Part shown: positions 1 through 5,928 of the stretch, in pieces
Layout of the letters: every line of letters begins with the position of its first letter
How positions within the stretch are numbered: the stretch's first letter is position 1
Assembly (NCBI GenBank): GCA_002424495.1
Contig: DIKH01000331.1
Location: 573-6,500, forward strand
Reading direction: 5' to 3'
Source of the DNA: Desulfobacteraceae bacterium UBA5623
GTDB lineage: Bacteria > Desulfobacterota > DSM-4660 > Desulfatiglandales > Desulfatiglandaceae
Length of the DNA stretch: 5,928 nt
Notes under the pieces: generated by a model
Seen by the model: the letters and a program-made list of their open reading frames with translations, nothing else
The model's database searches: none
What the model was told of the DNA's origin: nothing
Program-made: the position numbers and the translations under genes

Positions 1-2001
1 GTAAACCTTGTTGAGGCCTTAAGGCGCGGGGCGCAGCAAAACAAGATCTATATCTTTGAGGGTCCTCATGGCTGCGGCAAGAGCACTTTTTTGAACAATC
101 TGGTCATGAAGTTCGAAGAATACGCCAATACAAAGGAGGGCCAGCGTTTTGAAATAGTATGGAGGCTTAACTTTAAGACCCTGGGCAGTCATCAGGACGC
201 CGCCACAATCGGTGTATTCGAAAGATTGCTTGAAATGGAAGAGGGCCAGGCACAGGGATGTGACGGTCATGACGGCTTTCACAATCTAATGTCCGTCAGC
301 GATGATTTTGTCGAGGTCCCATGTCCCAGTCATGATAATCCAATAATGATCATCCCCAAACAATACCGCAGGGAATTCTTTGACGATTTGCTGGAAAACG
401 ATGAATTCAAATGGAGGCTTTTTACCGAAAAAGAATATGAATGGGTATTCAGGGATAGTCCATGCACCATTTGCAGCTCGATTTACAGCGCTCTTCTTTC
501 AAGAGTGAAGAGCCCTACGGAGGTATTTGAAATGGTATATGCCCGGCCCTATAAATACAACAGGCGGCTGGGAGAGGGTATCAGTGTATTTAATCCGGGG
601 GACAAGCCGTCAAAGGAAATTGTCCGCACCAACCCGATGCTCCAGGCCAGGATAAGCCGGCTGTTCAGGGACAGCGACCAGGTCAAATACTACTATTCAA
701 GGTATGCCAGTACAAACAACGGCATTTACGCCCTCATGGACATCAAGACCCATAACAGGGACCGTCTTATCGAACTCCATAACATTGTCAGCGAGGGCCT
801 GCACAAGGTCGGAGATATCGAGGAGAACGTTAATTCCCTTTTTATTGCGTTAATGAATCCGGAGGATAAGGAACATATAAAGGATCTTCAGTCATTTGCC
901 GACCGTATAGAGTATATCCAGATTCCGTATGTCCTTGATGTAAATACAGAGGTGGAGATCTACCGCAATATTTTCGGCAGACGCATTGACTCCAGTTTTC
1001 TCCCACGGGTACTGAGAAGTTTTGCAAGGGTTATTATCTCCTCCAGGCTGAGCCTTAAATCAGAGGCCATGCTTGAATGGATAGGAGATCCTGAAAAATA
1101 TAAGCTTTATTGCGATGAAAATCTACAGCTCCTGAAGATGGCGATATATTCCGGGGTAATACCCAGTTGGCTCAGTGAGGAAGACAGAAAGAAATTTACC
1201 GCAAAACGCAGGCGCAGGATTATCGCCGAATCTGAAAAAGAAGGGATGCAGGGATTTTCCGGCAGGGATTCCATTAAGATCTTTAATGAATTCTATTCCG
1301 CCTACGCAAAAGACAAACCGATAAACATGTCGGTACTGTATAACTTCTTCAACAAGGTACGCAAGGATCTCAGCCAGTCCATCCCCAAGGGTTTTCTGGA
1401 CTCTATGGTTCACATGTATAACTACACCGTCTTGCAGGAGGTCAAGGAATCTCTCTACTATTATAACGAGGAGCAGATTTCAAGGGACATCCAGAACTAT
1501 CTGTTTGCCATAAACTTTGAGATCGGATCCACCGAGAAGTGCAACTTTACAGGGGAAAAGATAGAAATAACAGAGGCCTTTTTTGACGGCATCGAGAATC
1601 GTCTGCTGGGCGAAGCAGTGTCCAGAGAGAGAAAAATGGACTTCAGAAGAGATACCCAAAAGGAGTACTCCTCCGTTACGCTCCCGCAGGAAATCCTGCT
1701 CCAGGGAAGGACGATTAACAAAACCGGCCTTTATGAGACTATGTTTGATCGTTATGTATACAACATCAAGGAAAAGTCGCTCGACCCTTTTCTTAAGAAC
1801 GAAAATTTCAGAAGGGCCATAAAAGACTATGATAAAGAAGAGTTCAAGACTTATGACAAGCGGATCAGGGATGAGGTTTCGTACCTGATGAACAACCTGC
1901 CCAAGAAGTATAATTACACCCAGCAGGGCGCACAGGAGGTCTGCATATATGTAATTGACAATGATCTGGCAAAACAATTTGAGAGATCTGCCAGATCATA
2001 A
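1..2001 (+). CDS. prkA: PrkA/YeaG-family AAA+ serine protein kinase (5' end missing)
   Basis: The frame is open from base 1, so the start lies outside the window; 666 codons are present. Visible in order (window codons): Walker A GPHGCGKST (21-29), CPSH (108-111) followed by NPIMIIPKQYRREF, CTIC (155-158), RRLGEGISVFNPGD, then TNNGIYALMDI (238-248, Walker B-like), SEGLHKV (264-270), FIALMNPED (281-289, sensor-like) and DRIEYIQIPY with a possible arginine finger R302. From about codon 418 (GFSGRDSIKIF) the PrkA C-terminal kinase-like domain follows. These blocks match B. subtilis PrkA and E. coli YeaG as I recall them (GPxxGGKST, CPMHEDPLHLIP, TQEG, PYxLxVSEE). From Walker A to the stop it is about 100 residues longer than B. 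subtilis PrkA, with extra sequence around the cysteine motifs. PrkA proteins are cytoplasmic and linked to starvation and stress responses; the substrate here is unknown. The family call is strong; kinase activity is inferred. Confidence 0.93.
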   Translation, partial: VNLVEALRRGAQQNKIYIFEGPHGCGKSTFLNNLVMKFEEYANTKEGQRFEIVWRLNFKTLGSHQDAATIGVFERLLEMEEGQAQGCDGHDGFHNLMSVSDDFVEVPCPSHDNPIMIIPKQYRREFFDDLLENDEFKWRLFTEKEYEWVFRDSPCTICSSIYSALLSRVKSPTEVFEMVYARPYKYNRRLGEGISVFNPGDKPSKEIVRTNPMLQARISRLFRDSDQVKYYYSRYASTNNGIYALMDIKTHNRDRLIELHNIVSEGLHKVGDIEENVNSLFIALMNPEDKEHIKDLQSFADRIEYIQIPYVLDVNTEVEIYRNIFGRRIDSSFLPRVLRSFARVIISSRLSLKSEAMLEWIGDPEKYKLYCDENLQLLKMAIYSGVIPSWLSEEDRKKFTAKRRRRIIAESEKEGMQGFSGRDSIKIFNEFYSAYAKDKPINMSVLYNFFNKVRKDLSQSIPKGFLDSMVHMYNYTVLQEVKESLYYYNEEQISRDIQNYLFAINFEIGSTEKCNFTGEKIEITEAFFDGIENRLLGEAVSRERKMDFRRDTQKEYSSVTLPQEILLQGRTINKTGLYETMFDRYVYNIKEKSLDPFLKNENFRRAIKDYDKEEFKTYDKRIRDEVSYLMNNLPKKYNYTQQGAQEVCIYVIDNDLAKQFERSARS

Positions 2002-2450
2002 TTCCCTTTTCTTTTCTCCAGAACTGGTTGCTCCCTGCCATTAATTCTCCAGCATCCGATACTGATCATAAGACTCGGAAAATTGACCTGAAGAAGTTTT
2101 TTAGGCCAACTGCCTAATATCATTAAACCCGGAAGATATAAAAACCGCTGTTTTCCCTGAAACCGGGTTCATATCTGTTTTGCGAAATAATCTAAAAATA
2201 AAGTTGCCGTATTTTCTTGACTTAAGCATTGTTTTCGTGTTCAATGCGCCGAATTAATGTAATATTTAGTTTGTCATCTTATCTTCATGTAATCTGCCGG
2301 ATATTTAAGCCAGTCGGGTCCGGAAAAAGGTATGCAATATCCAGGGGCGTTCAGCCTTTGTGATGACAGGAAAAATTGGGGGATAAGTGCCCCGTCCCAA
2401 GCTTCGTCAGTTCTGAGCTATGTCTTTAAACTATTTAGGGGGATTATCTG
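2002..2450. other. Non-coding gap with imperfect inverted repeats
   Basis: I see no supportable gene in these 449 bases. The left half probably holds the 3' end of the prkA transcript and the right half the leader of the small gene at 2451. Inverted repeats are AACCCGG/CCGGGTT (2126-2132 and 2163-2169, 30-base loop), GGATATT/AATATCC (2299-2305 and 2336-2342, 30-base loop) and TTGGG/CCCAA (2376-2380 and 2396-2400, with inner G and C runs). None is followed by a T-run, so none is a clear intrinsic terminator. None matches a riboswitch class that I recognise. Confidence 0.6.
2217..2245 (+). promoter_or_regulatory. Candidate sigma70-type promoter for the small gene
   Basis: TTGACT (2217-2222) lies 17 bases ahead of TTCAAT (2240-2245), which is 5/6 and 4/6 to consensus in an AT-rich stretch. 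It would give a leader of roughly 200 nt before the ATG at 2451, containing the 2299-2342 and 2376-2400 inverted repeats. This is a pattern match only; other boxes nearby fit less well. Confidence 0.3.
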
Positions 2451-2696
2451 ATGAAGATTCGTAAGATTGATAAAAAGGTACCCATTCCAGAAGTCCATTC
2501 CAAGGCGAGTTTTCCCTGGCCTGCGATGGAAGTGGGTGATTCTGTGTTGGTTAAGGCGGTAAAGGGCGAGGAGGTTGACTCCTTAAAGCGTAAGGTAAAA
2601 GGATCGGCACGTTACTACGGCATAAAGACAGGCAAGAGGTTCAGGTCTCTGATCAGCCGGGAGGAACAAGGTGTCAGGGTATGGAGGGTAAATTAG
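2451..2696 (+). CDS. Small basic protein, DUF7303-like (phage-associated type)
   Basis: An 81-residue protein starting at ATG 2451, with a good Shine-Dalgarno AGGGGGA (2437-2443) seven bases upstream, and ending TAG. The sequence begins MKIRKIDKKVPIP and has FPWPAMEVGDSVLV (residues about 21-34), a basic middle with SARYYGIKTGKRF, and ends GVRVWRVN. The layout (short basic start, F-P-x-x-x-M-x-V-G-D-S, then a Y-G-x-x-x-G-K-x-F segment and a C-terminal VRVWR) is what I recall for small hypothetical proteins of phages and prophages now grouped as DUF7303. Their function is unknown to me and I assign none. There is no signal peptide or membrane segment. It stands alone between prkA (same strand, 449 bases away) and the convergent metallo-hydrolase gene. 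No integrase or other phage gene is visible, so it is either a domesticated stray or a host member of the family. That it is a real gene is fairly sure; the family name is from memory. Confidence 0.8.
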   Translation: MKIRKIDKKVPIPEVHSKASFPWPAMEVGDSVLVKAVKGEEVDSLKRKVKGSARYYGIKTGKRFRSLISREEQGVRVWRVN

Positions 2697-2749
2697 AGGT
2701 GCTGCCCTGATTCCGGGGGGCCATCCTTACCATTTTCGTCCTGTATGCT

Positions 2750-3703
2750 TTATGCCGAAAAGGTCAGTCTCGTCCCCACCATGTTGAGGATGAAACTTTC
2801 TGGCATCTGCCTTTCAATCTGCATCACGGCATTCCTGCCGGTGCAGTGAGTGGGAACCACATAGGTTGGCACGGTCTCTTTGAGACATCGAACAGTCGGC
2901 TCTATTACCGATGACAGGTCTGGTCCGCTCAAGTGAAAGCCGCCCATGATAACAAAGACCTTATTGACGCCGGTGACATTTTTTGCGTAATTGACCGTGT
3001 TTATGACCCCTGAATGGGCGCATCCGGAAAGAATTACAAGGCCCTTTCCCCGGATATTGGCAACTATGGATGTATCGTCCGGGATGTCGTCCTTCATCTC
3101 TTTGCCGTCTTTCATATAAATCAGATTTGGGGCGCCTTTCTCAAAGTCGGTCCTCCGGGGGATACCTCCCAGGAAGACGATATCGCCGTCAAGAAGGGAC
3201 TTCGGGACTTCGGTCTCGATAACTGATACACCTGCTTCATAGGCCTTTTGTCTGGTAAAGTCAGGGAATCTGACTTTACGGCCTTCGCTGACTATTGAAT
3301 ACCGGGGGCTTCTAAATGCATCGGGATGAACAACAAGCTCGATCCCCTTCCTGCCAACTCTCTTCATCAGCTCCGAAAGGCCGCCCACATGGTCCAGGTG
3401 ACCATGGGAAAGGGCGGCGGCCTCCACATCGCCCAGATCCACACCCATGGCATCGGCATTAAAGGCTGCACCCATGGAAGAGAATCCAAAATCAAAAAGG
3501 ATCTTCCGTGATTGCTTCCCCCTCGTCACCGTTACGAGTGAGGAAAAGCCATGCTCGGCCAGGATGGAGTTTTTTATCTCACCTTCTTTTATTGGCATCG
3601 CCCTCTCAATTATATTGCTGTTGTCCCGCGAGACCAGATCAATATAGTTGTCCTGAAGGGTCAGGATCTCAATTTTGTCTGCTTCATTAGGGGTAATATT
3701 CAT
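2750..3703 (-). CDS. Metallo-beta-lactamase-fold protein, COG1237 type
   Basis: A 317-residue cytoplasmic protein with the metallo-beta-lactamase fold. Metal-ligand motifs are HGHLDH (residues 100-105) followed by VGGL, GCAH (227-230, H230), GGFH (254-257, H257) and THCTG (285-289). The AEHGFS segment (49-54) and DDTSIV (209-214) are also typical. This set fits COG1237, whose archaeal member MJ0301 is annotated as a dihydropterin-ribofuranosyl-aminobenzene 5'-phosphate synthase of methanopterin biosynthesis. Most bacterial members have no proven substrate, so I call only a probable metal-dependent hydrolase or synthase. The ATG at 3703 has AAAGGA (3714-3719) ten bases upstream, and the length is near the family norm as I recall it. 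It is the last gene of a - strand run, 20 bases after the preceding stop, and converges on the small + strand gene. The fold is certain; the COG1237 placement is likely. Confidence 0.93.
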   Translation of the reverse strand: MNITPNEADKIEILTLQDNYIDLVSRDNSNIIERAMPIKEGEIKNSILAEHGFSSLVTVTRGKQSRKILFDFGFSSMGAAFNADAMGVDLGDVEAAALSHGHLDHVGGLSELMKRVGRKGIELVVHPDAFRSPRYSIVSEGRKVRFPDFTRQKAYEAGVSVIETEVPKSLLDGDIVFLGGIPRRTDFEKGAPNLIYMKDGKEMKDDIPDDTSIVANIRGKGLVILSGCAHSGVINTVNYAKNVTGVNKVFVIMGGFHLSGPDLSSVIEPTVRCLKETVPTYVVPTHCTGRNAVMQIERQMPESFILNMVGTRLTFSA

Positions 3704-3723
3704 TGCACTGAGTTCCTTTCACT

Positions 3724-4350
3724 CTACCTAAAGAAGGGGTTTGACATGCGCTCCCTTCCGATGGTGCTGTTTGGGCCGTGGCCGGGATAGACCCTGATAT
3801 CATCTCCCAGGGGAAATATCTTCCGGACTACTCCCTGCACCAGCAGATTATGATCGCCGCCAGGAAAGTCGGTCCTTCCCACTGAGCCGGCAAATAATGT
3901 ATCGCCTGTGAAAACCACGCCCGGGGCGTGAAGACAGACGCCGCCCTGAGAGTGGCCGGGCGTGTGTATTACAATGACATTGAAATAGCCCAGGTGGATC
4001 TTCTGGCCGTCCGAGAGATAGCCGTCCGGCTGGAAATCAAGGCCTTTTGCGTCAAGCTCGTGGATTAAGACCGGCGCCTTTGTGATGTCTCTCAGTTCCT
4101 TAGCGCCGCCTGTATGGTCAAAATGAAAATGGGTAAGAAGGATGTAGCGGATACTCAGCTCCAGATTAATTGTCTCCTTTATGATCCTGAATACCTCGCC
4201 TCCAGGATCAATCACCAGACCTTCTCTGGTATGCTCACATCCCAGTATGTAACAGTTTGATTGTAAGGGATCAATCACCAGTTTTCTAAGCATGTCAGCC
4301 TGTTCTATGCCTCTTCTTGCATCCCTTATGGAGCAAGCGATAAATTTCAA
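3724..4350 (-). CDS. Glyoxalase II-like metallo-beta-lactamase hydrolase
   Basis: This is a metallo-beta-lactamase-fold hydrolase of the GloB/YcbL group (COG0491). From the TTG start, the ligands are THFHFDH (residues 73-79: H74, H76, D78, H79), PGH (H133), GDTLF (D150) and YPGHG (H191). SVGRTDFPGG (156-165) and the final STIGRER are further group signatures. Such enzymes cleave thioesters such as S-lactoylglutathione or related small molecules; the substrate here is unknown. Between residues 100 and 120 it seems shorter than usual, so it is compact. The start is ambiguous. TTG at 4350 has AGGTGG ten bases upstream, while the internal ATG at 4293 (M20, MLRKLVIDPLQSNCYILG) matches where the family normally begins but has only AGG at spacing 5. 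I list the longer form for its ribosome site. The gene lies 14 bases after the ATPase stop and 20 before the next gene, so co-transcription is likely. Confidence 0.93.
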   Translation of the reverse strand: MKFIACSIRDARRGIEQADMLRKLVIDPLQSNCYILGCEHTREGLVIDPGGEVFRIIKETINLELSIRYILLTHFHFDHTGGAKELRDITKAPVLIHELDAKGLDFQPDGYLSDGQKIHLGYFNVIVIHTPGHSQGGVCLHAPGVVFTGDTLFAGSVGRTDFPGGDHNLLVQGVVRKIFPLGDDIRVYPGHGPNSTIGRERMSNPFFR

Positions 4351-4360
4351 GCGGTCAGTT

Positions 4361-4366
4361 CCACCT
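4361..4366 (-). promoter_or_regulatory. Shine-Dalgarno overlapping the ATPase stop codon
   Basis: On the - strand AGGTGG shares its first two bases with the TAG stop of the ATPase gene (4367-4365) and lies ten bases before TTG 4350. This arrangement favours translational coupling and supports the TTG start over ATG 4293. It differs from AGGAGG at one position. Confidence 0.5.
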
Positions 4367-5708
4367 AATGAATATCACCGATAATCTCATTTCCGAGCGA
4401 ATAGGCTGCCCATGCCGGTAGAAAGGCCACGTCCATGGCGCCTTTTTTCTCTTTATAAATATAGTCTTTCGTAACAATAATGCTTTTTTTCAGGTCGGTG
4501 TGTCCAGTCAGAGAATCAAATGCCTTGGGTATAATCTTTTGGCGGCTTGCTCCATATTTTACTTCAATGGGCGTTGTTTGATTTCCCTCGACAAACAGGA
4601 AATCTATTTCCGATCCGGCGCTTGTCCGGTAAAACCAAAGGCGGTTTTTATCCAGGCATTTGATCAATTCACAAAAAATAAAGTTTTCAATCAGCAGCCC
4701 CGCATCCAGCCTTTGTTTGAGCGATCCGAAATGACCAAAAATAGCATTTCTTATACCAGTATCGCAAAAGAAGAGTTTCCGGGTCTTACCAATAGCCTTT
4801 CCAAGATTTACGAAATAGGGACTAAGGCGGCTTATCACGTATGCCTCTTCAAGTGCAAAAAGATACTTGTCTACAAAATGTCTGCTCAGTCGAACGTTTT
4901 TCGAGATCTCGTTTACTTTACAAAGCCCGCCGATCTTCGCCGAGGCAAACTGAACCAGACGGTTGAACCCGGAGACGTCTTCAATTTTTAAAAAATCGCT
5001 GATATCTTTTTGAACATATGAGTTGTATATCTCCTTCAACAACGACTTCTTTTCCTCAAGGCTGTTTGTTGTTACAACGCCGGGATATCCGCCGAACAGG
5101 ACAAATTCTTCCAGTAAGCGCTGGTAATGACTCGATTCAAATTTATATACCGCATCCAAATCACTGGAAACATCCACCCCTTTGTAATTGAGAAACTCTT
5201 CAAATGTGATCGGGTACAATTCAAAAAGGCGTTTTCTTCCGGTCAAAGTTTCCTTGACTTGGCCCTTAATCTGAAGAGAGGATGACCCGGAAATCACAAA
5301 TTTGATGTTAAGACCGAGATCATAATATCTTTTGATTAAAAGACCGACATCTGGAACCCTCTGGGCTTCATCAAGAAACACATAGGCAATCCGGCCAGCC
5401 ACCCCATATTGGTCTAAAAAAGTGATAAAGTCCCTGTCATTTCTAACAAGCTCAATCAGGTCAAGGGAATCAAAATTAAAGTAAAAAAGCTGTCTTGGAT
5501 CGTTTTCTCCATTAAGGAGCAGTTTTTCTATCAGCTTTTTCATCAGGAAGGTCTTCCCCACCTGCCGTGACCCCACAACAACAGTGACCTCCTTATGTCC
5601 CATCTCGCCATACAAATGATCAAAGACATTTCTTTTGATGTAGGATGTCTGAGGGAATGTATAGCCGGGATTCCGCCACGGATTTTGAAGATCAAATATG
5701 TCCTTCAT
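4365..5708 (-). CDS. AAA_14/DUF4143-type P-loop ATPase (COG1373)
   Basis: A 447-residue cytoplasmic protein. An N-terminal AAA ATPase domain has Walker A GSRQVGKT (residues 46-53), Walker B YVFLDEAQ (109-116, D113/E114), sensor-like ISGSSS (139-144), and the TGRKR...LYPITFEEFL segment (156-172) typical of this family. FGGYPGVV (205-212) and the YVQKDISDF block (231-239) lead into the DUF4143 C-terminal domain. Near the end, E341, E367-I-D369 and IEVKY (381-385) form the PD-(D/E)xK-like pattern seen in DUF4143, which may be a nuclease-fold remnant or an active site. Members are widespread, often many copies per genome, and have no settled function. The ATG at 5708 has AGGAAG (5718-5723) nine bases upstream, and the length is within the usual range. 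It is the first gene of the - strand run with two metallo-hydrolases. The family call is very safe; the biological role is open. Confidence 0.95.
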   Translation of the reverse strand: MKDIFDLQNPWRNPGYTFPQTSYIKRNVFDHLYGEMGHKEVTVVVGSRQVGKTFLMKKLIEKLLLNGENDPRQLFYFNFDSLDLIELVRNDRDFITFLDQYGVAGRIAYVFLDEAQRVPDVGLLIKRYYDLGLNIKFVISGSSSLQIKGQVKETLTGRKRLFELYPITFEEFLNYKGVDVSSDLDAVYKFESSHYQRLLEEFVLFGGYPGVVTTNSLEEKKSLLKEIYNSYVQKDISDFLKIEDVSGFNRLVQFASAKIGGLCKVNEISKNVRLSRHFVDKYLFALEEAYVISRLSPYFVNLGKAIGKTRKLFFCDTGIRNAIFGHFGSLKQRLDAGLLIENFIFCELIKCLDKNRLWFYRTSAGSEIDFLFVEGNQTTPIEVKYGASRQKIIPKAFDSLTGHTDLKKSIIVTKDYIYKEKKGAMDVAFLPAWAAYSLGNEIIGDIH

Positions 5709-5723
5709 TTAGAAGTTCTTCCT

Positions 5724-5790
5724 GTTGAATTGCAAATAATATGGATAAGTTGCAATCAAGATATAAAATTGTCAAGATTTTTTGAAACAG
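5724..5790 (-). promoter_or_regulatory. Candidate promoter/operator region of the - strand run
   Basis: This AT-rich stretch directly upstream of the ATPase ribosome site carries a perfect TTGACA on the - strand (5775-5770). The -10 at standard spacing is poor; TATTAT (5741-5736) is a good -10 box but has no -35 at the right distance, so the exact promoter is unsettled. An inverted repeat, ATTGCAA (5729-5735) and TTGCAAT (5750-5756), has its centres 20-21 bases apart. A direct repeat TCAAGAT lies at 5756-5762 and 5772-5778. The layout suits a regulator binding two turns of the helix. No gene is visible from 5709 to 5928. Confidence 0.4.
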
Positions 5791-5928
5791 GATAAGGGCA
5801 TATCCGGGTCAGACCAGAGAGCAGGAAATCCGTTCTTTCCAAATTTTCCCCTTCTGCTGCCCGACCGGCCAAACTATCTGTCCAAAATCATTTTATTAAA
5901 ATCCTATCTAGTGTCCATCCAGAAAGGC

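Noticed and set aside
1480..1977. Open frame of 165 codons on the - strand
   Set aside because: It lies entirely antisense to the prkA coding region, whose family motifs are clear, and its translation has no recognisable domain.
1984..2020. Possible prkA terminator: GATCTG/CAGATC dyad at 1985-1997 followed by a pyrimidine-rich run
   Set aside because: The stem is short, the loop is too small to form fully, it lies inside the last codons, and the T-run is interrupted by C residues.
2126..2169. AACCCGG/CCGGGTT hairpin as a terminator or small RNA
   Set aside because: It has seven pairs with a 30-base loop, mismatched flanks and no T-run, so I kept it only as a note in the gap entry.
2697..2749. 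Shared terminator between the convergent genes
   Set aside because: Only 4-bp GCCC/GGGC pairings exist and there is no T-run on either strand.
4500..4991. Open frame of 163 codons on the + strand
   Set aside because: It is antisense to the C-terminal half of the DUF4143 ATPase gene and its product resembles nothing I recognise.
5724..5760. Sigma54 (-24/-12) promoter suggested by TTGCA on the - strand
   Set aside because: The required GG at the -24 position is absent at the correct distance.
1..5928. CRISPR array, tRNA, rRNA or transposase gene
   Set aside because: I saw no regularly spaced direct repeats, no tRNA-like cloverleaf or rRNA sequence, and no transposase or integrase motif on either strand.

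Overview
The window looks like ordinary chromosomal DNA from a Gram-negative-type bacterium of mid GC. My best guess is a Desulfobacterota (deltaproteobacterial) or related anaerobe. That guess rests on gene content and coding style only: a long PrkA-type kinase variant, a COG1237-type metallo-beta-lactamase protein and an AAA_14/DUF4143 ATPase. There is no rRNA or other marker gene to confirm it.

Left part (1-2001, + strand): the 3' part of a PrkA/YeaG-family AAA+ serine protein kinase gene, cut by the window edge just upstream of its Walker A motif. It carries a CxxH...CxxC pair that may bind zinc. Next comes a 449-base non-coding gap (2002-2450) with a weak promoter candidate and several imperfect inverted repeats. 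It leads into a small + strand gene (2451-2696) for an 81-residue protein that resembles the phage-associated DUF7303 type.

Right part (2750-5708, all - strand): a compact three-gene run, transcribed right to left. It encodes an AAA_14/DUF4143 ATPase (5708-4365), a glyoxalase II-like metallo-beta-lactamase hydrolase (4350-3724) and a COG1237-type metallo-beta-lactamase protein (3703-2750). Gaps of 14 and 20 bases suggest one transcript starting in the AT-rich region 5724-5790. That region holds a TTGACA box and a two-fold ATTGCAA/TTGCAAT repeat. The run converges on the small + strand gene with only 53 bases between stop codons.

How the genes work together: the two metallo-hydrolases probably sit in the same transcript as the ATPase, but nothing in the sequence shows a shared pathway. 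PrkA proteins usually act with YeaH (DUF444) and SpoVR/YcgB partners. Neither lies downstream here; the upstream side is not visible. I saw no tRNA, rRNA, CRISPR array, transposase or integrase gene. I found no convincing new multi-gene system. The points most worth checking are the putative metal site in the PrkA variant, the small phage-type gene with its long leader, and the operator-like repeat ahead of the - strand run.
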